Shown one piece after another: positions 54,366 to 63,902 of a stretch of 64,000 nt of DNA. Each line of letters begins with the position of its first letter. Position 1 is the stretch's first letter. Location of the stretch: NCBI GenBank assembly GCA_032433765.1, contig JAVIAB010000124.1, positions 96,417,202-96,481,201 on the forward strand. Reading direction: 5' to 3'. Below the pieces are notes generated by a model. It was not told the origin of the DNA and made no database searches. It saw nothing but the letters and a program-made list of their open reading frames with translations. Origin of the DNA: Megaustenia siamemsis (lineage: Eukaryota > Mollusca > Gastropoda > Stylommatophora > Ariophantidae). Position numbers and translations under genes: made by a program.

Positions 54366-54729
54366 AACCTTGCATTTGTGCACGACTTCCACAGCTTCCT
54401 TTCAATACAGATATATTTTAAAACAGTTTTTTTTATTCTGAAAGTGTTTTACAGTTCTTTATTGTGTTATATAAGGCGTCTTCTTTGTTCAATCGTTTAC
54501 ATACTCAGTCTTCTAAATTGATGTTGTAACATTTTATTACTGTTTGTTTTAAAATAGCTCTCTTCTTTGATAGTGTTGCATATATTTAATAAACAATATC
54601 ATCAATATTTTATGAAATATAAGCTATCAGATGAGATTTGTCGTCAGTAAAAAAAAAATATGTTATTTTCCTCTTTCATGATCCTGCATATACCTTTTGA
54701 TTGTTTGTATGTTGTTAACCTGCATAGCG
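54366..54729. other. No recognised feature
   Basis: AT-rich DNA, upstream of the decayed receptor exon, with no clear element. Confidence 0.4.
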
Positions 54730-54815
54730 TAGTACACCACACGGTGTTTACTGCAGTAGCTACTGGATAATCGCTGTTGTATCACTAGAGATGTGTTTAG
54801 CTGCACCATTAAGGT
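54730..54815 (+). pseudogene. Decayed chemoreceptor GPCR exon 2 remnant
   Basis: CCACACGGTGTTTACTGCAG, CTACTGGATAATCGC and TTAGCTGCACCATTAAGGTA align with the TM3 part of exon 2 of copy 1, including the donor position. Small deletions (the ERCLCI region lost several bases) and stops in every frame make it a fossil. About 80 bp can be recognised. Confidence 0.75.
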
Positions 54816-55054
54816 ACAATTCAGGCATTTCGCAGTAGATTTTAATTAATTGTTTCTATCAATCATAATATACATAATTAGTCATCATTAAACAATAATT
54901 TTAGACATTAGTTATAAGTTCAGATACTATTCTTTCCGAAGTTGTGATATCATTGTTAGACCGGGCAATTAATCATGTTTAATCATAACAAATATCCACC
55001 ACAGAAAAGAAATGTGTTAGACTCATGGTAGGAAACAGCCTAAAATAATAACAT

Positions 55055-55260
55055 CAGAAATCATCATCATCATCATCTTATGTCATACCGGTTAGCGTAG
55101 GCGATCATGTCCTCCATAATCATCTATCCACAGTGCATCGTATCAGTTCTGTTGTTGACTGTTTTCCAAGCCATGGCACCAAGCAATCCAGTATTTTCTC
55201 TCTTTGTTGTCCGCGATATCTCTTGCCCTGTATTATGTCTGTTGTAAACGAGTATTACAA
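55055..55260 (-). mobile_element. LINE-C 3' end fragment
   Basis: A CATCATCATCATC tail followed by TAGCGTAGGCGATCATGTC and GTATCAGTTCTGTTGTTG, as in the copies ending at 57,430 and 63,903. The minus-strand protein tail is barely readable. Confidence 0.75.
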
Positions 55261-55484
55261 CTTTCTCTTTTGACATCAGAAGTGAATACATAAAAAATAA
55301 ACTAAGAGTAATCCCTGCTACTGAATAAAAATAACACATACAAGAGCTCGTTATGTGATAAGTTAGAAAGATAAAACTGCCACACGACAAGCCTTCTACA
55401 AACGTTATTAGAACGTCAGGTCGTGTGGCTGTTTGAAAAAAAAAAAAGATCTACTAATGAAATATAGCAAGCACAATAAAACTC

Positions 55485-55600
55485 AACAAAAGGAAAGCAA
55501 AGGACAGCAAACTATATCTCCTTTCCACGCCGAAAGGCAAATGAGGAAGGGAAAAAGAAGAGGAAAAATACATTTGGAAAAACAAACTGATACATGTATT
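55485..55600 (+). mobile_element. Possible LINE-G tail
   Basis: GGACAGCAAACTATATCTCC and TTTCCACGCCGAAAGGCAAA resemble, on the plus strand, the end of LINE-G (the CGTCGAGGGG..ATATAAA region at 45.24 kb, complementary). Short and uncertain. Confidence 0.4.
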
Positions 55601-55839
55601 ATGTGACCTTTCTTGTAAAGATGACAACGAATGTGACACCTCCAATACGCTGACATTAGGTTAGACATGTTGACGATTGTGTTAAACATTCACTTGAAAT
55701 GTGAGTGGCTATCATGTAATTTACGAGACTGTCGTAAAATGTGTGTTGTAAAACACAAAACTGCGCTTTTTCAAAATTGTTTATGCCTTGTTTCTTGTTG
55801 CGGCACTTGTCATAACATATAAGGATTATATTAAAACGG

Positions 55840-56115
55840 TGAGGCGAGGCTCAGAAATGTGCTTTAAAAGAAGAATCTTCAGAGTATCAATGACAGCTAC
55901 AGCGTGAATTATGAAAAGGAAACAGTAAATATGTTGTACAAACTAAGAAACAATGATACAATGCACGATAGCAGGAAGCAGAATAGGAATCCCGAAGACA
56001 GTTATCGATAATTTTGATGCGAAGTCAAATAACAGAATTGATAAACTGCTTTAGAGTTAGAAATGTATGTATAGACATGATCACCTACGTCAGCAGACAC
56101 GATACTTGAAACAGG
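55840..56115 (+). mobile_element. LINE-B/C C-terminal region, decayed
   Basis: TTAAAAGAAGAATCTTCAGA (cf. FYRRMLRVP), AACAGAATTGATAAACTG and GACATGATCACCTACGTCAG follow the order of the LINE-B/C tail. No frame survives. Confidence 0.6.
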
Positions 56116-57139
56116 AAAAAAACGATAACACGTAAATCAGTTATTTGAAACTGTATACTATTTTATGTGTGATTTAGTCTGTACTATGTTCATCGCACCG
56201 ATTGTCTTAATGATTAGTTTCAAATTGACGAATCGACAACCAGTTGAACTGTATTGATTAATATAGAGGCATACGCATTTACGTATTTAATACAGCCAAA
56301 CTTCTGCCATTTTGCTCTAATTAATTAAAGAAGTTAAGTTGTATTTTAACGTATAAAGATATATAATTCTCTTTCACAAGAAATTTAACAGTAAGAATTT
56401 CGCAATAATTGCATTGTTAATGTGTAGCCGTATCTGGTTAACAAAGAAAAAATCCGTCATCTTCTGATGTCGGTCAATTATTGTTAGTTTTATGAATATG
56501 CAAGTTTAAACTAGTTTGTAGATCAGCGAGTACAGAGAGAAACATTGACTTTTTAAAATGTCAGTGAAAATGGTATCTTTTATGATACATCTACGTACAG
56601 ACGGTTCAAAAACAGTCTAATTTTCGTTAATATTATGGTAATTATGTAATCATACACTTGGTTGCATGATTTCTTAATAATTCTTTTTGTTTCAACAAGT
56701 ACAAGATCATAAAAGCATCACATACACTTTACATTCCTTGACTTAGCCATGTTTAAATGTATCAACAATAGGTATTTGCATAAACAATGAGAAACAAATG
56801 TTTAAGGAGAAAGGAATGTGAAATTACACTGAATCTAATAAGAATGTATAAACGAAGCGAAACCATTCTTATTTTTCAGACAATAAACATTCAAATAACC
56901 TTCTCCAAGACATATTTAAAACGAATGATGCATGTTTACATGTCAATGTGTTCATTAATTGTAATTATTATAATTTAAGACATTTTTTTAAGTTAACTGG
57001 TGATTAATTCAAACTTTCTATTCTTATTATTTGCTGGTACATTTTCTTTAAATAAGGTGATTTTTAATATCGTTTCTTCCTTTCTAATTTAACATGACTT
57101 TTACTGTATCAACAAATATATAGAAGCTTCGTACATAGT
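56116..57139. other. AT-rich intergenic DNA including block C (second copy)
   Basis: 56,490-56,790 matches 21,970-22,290. The 63-codon frame at 56,787 has no recognisable motif. Nothing else is supported. Confidence 0.5.
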
Positions 57140-57435
57140 GGAATCAGCGTGTCATTTGTTAAGTTGGGTTTTGAAACGACATTACAATTTACTGGTCCAC
57201 CAATATTACATAATAGATACATATTTTAGATAGATACTAATCGAATAGATGTTATACTTTTCCATAGTGAAACTAAGCGGCCTGGTGTAATGCTGATAAC
57301 AACACGTATGGATGCGTCGATGATCATTAACAAGTATATATTGTAATAACATATTTCTTCACACACCAATCAGTTAAATTAGTAATTAATTGTTTTTTTT
57401 TCCAATGAAGTTCGGAATAATTTGTATAAGAGTCA
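57140..57435. repeat. Duplicated non-coding block D (second copy, left part)
   Basis: It matches 50,430-51,175 with deletions. The block resumes at 60,362, after the LINE-C/LINE-H/SINE-B nest. Confidence 0.55.
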
Positions 57436-57579
57436 TCATCATCATGTGCCATATCGGTTGGCGTAGGTGATCATGTCCTTCCACAATCTTTTATCTACCG
57501 TGCATCGTACCAGTTCTGTTGTTCATTGTTTTCCATGCCATGACACCAAGTAATCAAGTATTTTCTCTCTTTGTCGTCC
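57430..57579 (-). mobile_element. LINE-C 3' end, left of LINE-H insertion
   Basis: It starts with a CATCATCATCAT tail, then GGCGTAGGTGATCATGTCC, to CTCTTTGTCGTCC. The family sequence continues exactly at 58,908 after the inserted LINE-H. Confidence 0.85.
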
Positions 57580-58900
57580 CTTTTGTCGACATAGTTGAAA
57601 AAAGATTGAGACCAATTATAGACCCACAACTAAGCGATGCTGAGATGGACTTCAGGAGGAACAGAGGTTGCACAGATGCCCTATTTACCATAAAACAACT
57701 AGCGGAGAAAACAATAGAGCATAATAAAACACCATATACAGCTTTTTTTGACCAAGAAAAGGCGTTCGATAGGGTGGACAGGGAACAACTGTGGTCCGTA
57801 TTGCCCTTGTACGGAGTAAGTCACCACCTAGTAGAGATATGCAAGAGCCTCTATGAAAGTAGTCACACTACAGTAAGATCTTCAGCAAGTTACTCTAAAT
57901 ATTTCAACATTAACTCCGGAGTAAGACAAGGCTGCGTGTTTTCCCCCTTACTTTTCATCACATATGTGGACAATATATGCAAATTAGTATGCGCAATCAA
58001 AGGAAATATACCAACACGGATGACAACAAACGATAACACAGAAGAGAACGAAATATACGTACCAGAAAACAACAGAAGAGAGGAAGAAATAAATGAAATA
58101 CTATTTGCAGACGACCAAGTTCTGACATATGAAACAACTGAGGATCTACAAGAACATATCAACAGGCTAAACAACACTTGTAAACAATACAACATGAAGA
58201 TCAACATAAGCAAAACCGAAGTAATCATCAGTAATGGCAATAGTGAGAAAGAAAGAAAAACTAAACATCATAATAGATAATACATCTTTGAAGCAAGTTG
58301 ACAATTTTAAATATCTGGGTAGCACGTTAACACAAGACAATAACCAAGAGACCGAGATAGATATAAGGTGTAACAAAGCAAGCCAAGTTATGGGCCAAGT
58401 ATCTACACTACTGAAAAACAAAGCAATAACTACGGAAACAAAAAGGGCAATATACAAATCATTTTTTCTACCAACGCTGTGCTATCAGTGCCAGAATTGG
58501 ACGCTGGACTCTAGAACAATAAGAAAGATAACGACCACCGAAATGAAATGTGTCAGAAGAATGACAGGAAACAGCTTAAGGGACAGAGTAAGAAACACTG
58601 ACCTGAGGAAGAGACTCGAAATTGAACCAGCCATCGAATACATGAAGAAACAACATATAAATTGGTTCGGCCACATAACAAGACAAAAAGGACTAACAAT
58701 GAATCAAAGAGCCATAAACAAACGCTACGAAAACGCCAGGTTAAGAGTAAGACCGAGAAAGAGATGGATAAAGGGAATACTGGAGTCACTAGGAGGATTA
58801 ACATGAGAAGAGGCCAACAGAAGAGCAAGGAATCGCAGATTGTTTCTCCCCTTGACGCCAACGGCAACAGAGGAAGGATAGAAGTAAAAAAAGAAGAGTA
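57580..58900 (+). mobile_element. LINE-H: young 5'-truncated LINE with 7-bp TSD
   Basis: The element is bounded by GTCGTCC at 57,573-57,579 and 58,901-58,907. Removing it restores an uninterrupted LINE-C. It carries the RT from the fingers onward, the C-terminal region and an (A/G)-rich AAAAAAAGAAGAG tail. It is the least decayed LINE in the window. Confidence 0.9.
57588..58800 (+). pseudogene. LINE-H reverse transcriptase, one frameshift
   Basis: The first frame has PQLSDAEMDFRRNRGCTDAL, motif A TAFFDQEKAFDRVDREQL, motif B GVRQGCVFSPLLF and the intact catalytic box EILFADDQVLTYE. After a slip in a purine run near 58,250 the second frame continues with VDNFKYLGSTLTQDN, the R-R-M-T-G segment, HINWFGHITRQKGL and RPRKRWIKGILESL. 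About 430 residues in all. Enzymatic residues are preserved. Missing are the endonuclease and fingers start, because of 5' truncation. Function in life: target-primed reverse transcription. Confidence 0.9.
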
Positions 58901-58907
58901 GTCGTCC

Positions 58908-59092
58908 GCGAGGTCTATTTCCTTTTATTTTGCCATTTGTAACCAGTATTCCAACATTCTTCTTCTCATAATGTGTCCGAAAATTGTTTATTGTTTCTTT
59001 CTAGTGTTTTTTTTGGAGCTCCGTTTTTGTCTTGGCCTCTTTGAGAACTTCCTCATTGGTCTTTTTAGCTGTCCAGGGAACTTTCAACATTC
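58908..59092 (-). mobile_element. LINE-C, part between LINE-H and SINE-B
   Basis: Continues the LINE-C of 57,430-57,579: TTTGTAACCAGTATTCCAAC and GCTGTCCAGGGAACTTTCAA, the reverse complement of the VPWTAKK coding region. It is interrupted again at 59,093. Confidence 0.85.
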
Positions 59093-59452
59093 TTCTGAGA
59101 AGAAGAGGCGGGGACCTCGGTAGCCGAGTTGGGAAAAAAATTCACCCGACTGGACTACCGACGTTCGGACAACCCGTGTTCGATTCCCGCTGGGAGCAGT
59201 GTGAATTATACTCGTGGTTGGAAAAAAAATACCCCCACGGTCGACCATGCCGTTGGCAGAAATGGGTACAAGGGTATTACCCTGGGAAGGTGAGGAATGT
59301 TGCCTCGCATCTGAGTTTCGATGCTTGAGATGACACAATACAGAAATATCTGAACATTTCTGGATAGGTGGCCGAGCACATATGGGTGGAAACTCACGTG
59401 CTAAGTCGCCGGTTCAAGTCTCGTACTTTACCTTTACCTTACCTTCTGAAAA
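59093..59452 (+). mobile_element. SINE-B copy with TSD, dimeric tRNA-like SINE
   Basis: TTCTGAGAA at 59,093-59,101 and TTCTGAAAA at 59,444-59,452 are the slightly diverged target-site duplication in LINE-C. The first tRNA-like module has CGGTAGCCGAGTTGG (A box) and GTGTTCGATTCCCGCTGGG (B box). The body includes CATCTGAGTTTCGATGCTTG. The second module near the 3' end has GGTGGCCGAGC (A box) and GGTTCAAGTCTC (B box). It ends TACTTTACCTTTACCTT. Confidence 0.9.
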
Positions 59453-59600
59453 ATCCCATCTTTGTGGCCTCTAATCGTCTTTTGACATGTTTGTCTACTG
59501 TCCATGGTTCGCATCAGAATAGGTTCTGTACAGCGCTGATGAACTCTCTTTTTGTAGATATTAAGTTATGGTTTGTCATGATTGTAATAAGCAATATAAG
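59453..59600 (-). mobile_element. LINE-C, part right of SINE-B
   Basis: It resumes with ATCCCATCTTTGTGGCCTCT, the RLEATEMGF coding region reversed, and continues to about 59,600 in the thumb (GATGAACTCTCTTTTTG). Confidence 0.8.
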
Positions 59601-59935
59601 AAGGTAGTTTGCCATTCCTTTCATTCTTTGCAGTGACTGAACTAGTCGGAGATCGCAGCCATTGTCTCTATACATGAGATCCTCTGCCTGCCATCGCGGT
59701 GTGAAGACTATAACCGGCATTACTTGTCACCTGCACCAACAACACCATCCACCACCTGCTCCAATGGCTTCACATAACCCTGATAGGGGTGCTCATCGTG
59801 AGCTCCACCTTGCCCAAAGGTGCCCCGAAGACTAGCGTAGGAAATGAGACGTCTTACTCTTCCTGTAGTAGGGCAGAACTCTACCCCGCTAAACAATTGT
59901 ATACCAGTACAGTTTGTTTTTGCCATTTTTTAAAC
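59601..59935 (-). repeat. R3: unidentified repeat-like segment
   Basis: It has a higher GC content than its surroundings and a 68-codon minus-strand frame with PYQGYVKPLEQVVDGVVGAG, which has a composition unlike the neighbouring LINEs. No other copy occurs in the window. It could be a SINE-like repeat or an exon. I cannot name it. Confidence 0.35.
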
Positions 59936-60499
59936 GTTATAATAAAATAAACGGGTTATAACCATAACAGTTTATTTTAATTTGTATGTGGCATTTTAGT
60001 TATAATCCTATGCATCTTACTGCATATATGGGAGAAGATGTCCAGATTCTAATACTAATCTTTCTACGTAACGACCTTTAGGGTCGTAGCCGGCCCATAT
60101 AGCATAGACCCAGATACCCTTTCCCTGTTTCGAAATTTTCTTTTTAGCAATCTCATCCTTGCAAAGATCTGTTAACAAATTTCGTCATTTGTCTCTGTTA
60201 TGCACAAGCATCTCGATCTCAGTGAGGGAGCTGATTCTTGCTGCCATTGCCTCTCTGATCAATGTTCTTTTCAATGTTTCTCTGGGTCGGTTAATACAAA
60301 CAATGTCCGCTTATTTCGTCAGTTTCAGTAATTTTACTACGAAAGATAATTTAGCCGATTAATGTACAGTGTATATGGAAATAAATGTTTTAATATTGTA
60401 GGGCTTATTGGACATATGTTCCTGTGGTTTACTTCACGATAGCAACACATCATAATCGAGTAAACAGAGAGACAAAGATTAATGTGGTTTGAACATTAT
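59936..60499. other. Unassigned DNA; 60,362-60,460 is the right end of block D
   Basis: The match GAAATAAATGTTTTAATATT with the 51,350 region and the downstream GTGGTTTACTTCACGATAGC complete the second copy of block D. The rest is unrecognised. Confidence 0.45.
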
Positions 60500-60725
60500 G
60501 TGCGCATTTACCCCTCAGTATAAGCATCAAAAGGTTATAAGAATAAAAAGGAGCAGCCAACGTATAGAGGAAGACCAAAAAGAAGATGGATAGAGGGAAT
60601 TTACGACATAATAAAACAATATCGTAGTATCAATATGTATCTAGCCACAGAAAGTTCAATTGGTCGAAACCATATTGTTGACTTCAGCCTGCGACGCCTA
60701 CCAGCAAAAAAGGAGAACATGATAA
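60500..60725 (+). mobile_element. LINE tail remnant (LINE-H-like)
   Basis: The plus strand reads EQPTYRGRPKRRWIEGIYDI, then NHIVDFSLRRLPAKKENM. R-G-R-P-x-x-R-W-I-x-G is the C-terminal motif shared by these LINEs. About 60 codons are open, ending at TAA. Confidence 0.65.
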
Positions 60726-60829
60726 AATAAAGAAAGAAAGAATGAAAAAAAAATGGAAGAAAGAAAGACAAAAAATGATATTTACAAATTACAAATATGA
60801 CGCTTTTTAGTCAATTTCTTCGTCTTCTT

Positions 60830-61385
60830 TCTTCCCGATTTGCCTTCCAGCGTCGAGGTGAGTTATATTTTGCGGCCTTTTGCTCTTCTGCTCGGCTCTG
60901 CTGAAGTTATGCCTCCTAGTGTTTCTAATATCCCATCACTCCATATTTTTCGTGGTCGACCTTAAATCTGTTTTCTCGAAACGTTTATTGAAGACTAGTT
61001 GAGTTGTGTTTTGATCTTTCTGCCTTGTCAAGTGGACAAACCATTCACCTCTTGTTTCTTTATATATATTCTATGGCGGTGGCTATTCCTATCTCTTTTC
61101 TCAGTTCTTCGTTTCTGATCTTATTTCTTGTGATCTTTCCTGTCATTCGTCTAGCACATTGTATCCCAATAGAGGTTATGTTTCATTTTGTTCATGCATC
61201 AAGGATCAAGGACTGACACAACGTTGGAAAGAAGATTGTATTGCAGAGGACCCGTTTTCCCTCTAGGGTTATTTCTATGTTTGACAGCAGTGGTAATAGC
61301 TGCCCATTGATTTGACAAGCTTAGTTGCAACTTGAGTCGGTTTCTGCTGTTTGTGAATTGTCGTTTAACACTATACTTACTTGGT
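60830..61385 (-). mobile_element. LINE-G 3' region, second copy
   Basis: Aligned with 45,195-45,850; starts TTTGCCTTCCAGCGTCGAGG and contains TTCGTGGTCGACC. No frame longer than ~60 codons survives. Confidence 0.6.
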
Positions 61386-61514
61386 GATTAAATTCCTCCT
61401 TGTCAGCTTCAATGTACCTTGTTTTAAAAATGCGAGGAGTGAAATATTTTTGACTAAATAAATGGGTAATAGAACACAAATTCCTCTGTTAATTCCTCTG
61501 TGGCATGAACAAAG

Positions 61515-61797
61515 TTCTTCTCCTTCTACCTTTCAGCTTCCTGTGGAACATAGGTCTTCAACAAACACTTTCCGAGTCGTTTTGTTTCTTGCCATTCTTT
61601 TAAGATCATTCCATGTCTTCTCCATCATCATCATCTCTGCTTCTATTTGTCTTCTCCAAAAATTCTTTGGTCTTTCTCTTTGTCTTTTCCTCTGAGGATT
61701 AAAAAAATTGGCCTGTTGTGTAATACTCTCAGTAGGCTTCCGCAGTGTGTGTCCTATCCAGCGCCATCGTTTTCGCTGATCTCTTTATCTACTGGTA
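61515..61797 (-). mobile_element. LINE-D 3' end
   Basis: Reverse-complement match to 44,590-44,866 (GGTCTTCAACAAACACTTTC, GACTCG-like and CTTTTAAGATCATTCCATGTC). Frames are shifted, but the GRPRNSWRRQ-type tail can be traced. It abuts LINE-E at 61,800. Confidence 0.8.
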
Positions 61798-61799
61798 TT

Positions 61800-62776
61800 T
61801 GACTGGTATAATAAAATATAACAAGGAGAACTCTACATCCATGGACATAAAAAGAAGAGTAAGACAAGGATGCCTCCTATCACCAAGCTTGTTCAATCTA
61901 TACACTGAGCAAATCTTTAAAAAACATCTCAGAGATGCCAGGCCTAAACATTAATGGAAAGATAATCAATAACCTAAGATATGCTGATGATATTGTTCTA
62001 CTAGCAGAAAATCATAAAGACCTACAACAAACAATTGCTTAATGTGATAAACATAACAAGCAAAATATACGGACTACATATGAATATCAAAAAGACTAAA
62101 ACTATGATCATAAACAAAGAAAATTCTCAAGACCTACAATTAAATATCACAGTTGAGGGAATACATCTGGAGACAGTCCACAGCTACATCTAGCTGGGAC
62201 ATACTATAACCATTGATGGAAAATGTAAAATTGAAATAAACAAAAGAATAGTTATGGCAAAAATTAATTTTAATGCCATAAAAATATACTTTCAACAAAA
62301 CAAATATCAGCAGGACTAAAACTAAGATTGGCAAAATGTTACATCTTCTCAGTATTCCTGTATGGTGCAGAAACATGGACGTTATACAAGAAAACAGAAC
62401 AGAAAATTGAAGCCTTTGAAATTTGAATTTATAGAAGAATAGGCAGAATTGGATGGAAAGCAAAGAAAACAAACGATGGAGTTTTAAAACAACTGAAAAT
62501 AAAAAAGAGAACTACTAAATACAATTAAGACAAGACAAATGCAATTTTTGGGACATGTTAAAAGACACAACAGCCTACTAAAAGTAATATTGGAAGGGAA
62601 AATACACGGTAAAATAGGCAGAGGCAGACCAAGACTAACATGGACGAATAACATCAAAAGATGGACAAGTCAATTTATGACAGCCTGCATCATCAAAGCC
62701 AGAAACAGAGTAGAATAGCGATCCATGGTAGCCAACCTTCGTTGCGAAGAAGGCACTTGATGATGATGATGATTTG
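61800..62776 (+). mobile_element. LINE-E, RT to 3' end
   Basis: The plus strand encodes SMDIKRRVRQGCLLSPSLFN, then in a shifted frame NNLRYADDIVLLAENHKDLQ (intact catalytic box). In further frames come the thumb, FLYGAETWT and GRGRPRLTWTNNIKRWTSQ. It ends in ACTTGATGATGATGATGAT. At least four frameshifts make it inactive. It lacks motif A and the endonuclease. Confidence 0.85.
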
Positions 62777-62799
62777 AGTGGTACATTTCTATAAGTCTG

Positions 62800-62890
62800 T
62801 GTTAGGGCTTTTGTCCTGTCATTAATATCCTTTTATTCTGCGTAAGCATCCATTAATGCAAGTCTATATATTGTATGGACTAAGTTACGA
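62800..62890 (-). mobile_element. LINE-D short remnant
   Basis: The minus strand reads LALMDAYAE, then a stop, then KDINDRTKAL, resembling LINE-D near TLLDACAE (44.5 kb) and 22.95 kb. Very short. Confidence 0.4.
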
Positions 62891-62949
62891 CTCAGCAAAT
62901 CTCGGCACGCCCATAACGAAACAAGGTCCAAATATTGGTTTTCTTTTAA

Positions 62950-63830
62950 CTTTTGAATATATTTCCTAAAATATTTTTTTAATGGTGAAAATGTTACGAG
63001 CTTAAAATAAATGTAACGTTTATTAAATGCATACTTCGACTTCTCTGTTACTCAAAAATAAAATGGATCACTACCTTCCGAGATATGTTCCACTATGTTT
63101 GTCTAGAGCAGTCATTGAAAAGATCGATCTTGTTTGGCATAAACTGCACAGCTAGAGCACAAGTGTGTCTCAATTGGCCTGTATATGCAGATAAACCTTT
63201 AGTTTATTTTGTGTGATGGATTTCCTCTTCTCCTCCGTTCGCTGCCCTGTTTAACAACTCTCAGCAATCGATATAGTAATCTAAACCTGCTGAGAGGTTT
63301 GTCCAGTTCTGTACTTCTATCTAACTTATGATTTCTTATCATAGAGGCAAAACGTATATCTTAATCTTGAATTACCGCACTTAGTAGAACATAGCCAGAT
63401 TTAAAATAAATGTAAACAGTTTTAATTTTGTAATAAAAATAAATCTTGACCAAACTACAACAGAGAATTGAGACAGTTTAGGAATATTTAGAATAAAAAA
63501 GCTCAGATCAACATATTTTCTATTAATTTCTTCAGAACACACGCGACTGTTTACTGTAACAAAATTATTGGACAAAAAGTTATCATAGATCCAACAAATT
63601 TTCAATTGTTGCAACAGATATGCTTAAGTGAAAATATGTTCCGTAACAATAGCAAATTGTGTCCAGGATTGTGCTTCTTGTTAGAGCAGCGGGTAATAAA
63701 GTTGTCTTGAACGTCGTAAGAAACAAAGAAATTGAATTGCGACAAGAAAGAAACACGTTGTATGATTAGTAGTTTAAGAAAGAAATCAATGCGATTTATA
63801 GAGAAGTCTCTATTATATTTTGTAGGCACT
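62950..63830. repeat. Duplicated non-coding blocks A and B (last copy)
   Basis: 62,950-63,230 matches block A (AAAATAAATGTAAC, AAGATCGATCTTGTTTGGCA) and 63,340-63,830 matches block B (CAACAGATATGCTTAAG, AACGTCGTAAGAAACAAAG). Here the two blocks are not separated by LINE-B as at 25.6-27.4 kb. The frames in it are AT-rich and unconvincing. Confidence 0.65.
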
Positions 63831-63902
63831 GTGGTTTAGAAACCATGAAAGAACTGGTACACGCGGAAATTAGCACATTACTTTCGAAATAGTAAAATAC
63901 TA

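Noticed and set aside
55124..55390. 88-codon minus-strand frame with a hydrophobic stretch
   Set aside because: It overlaps the LINE-C 3' end and flanking DNA; no conserved motif.
63381..63829. Minus-strand frames at the right end
   Set aside because: They lie in duplicated block B, and the aligned copy at 27 kb does not keep the frames open.
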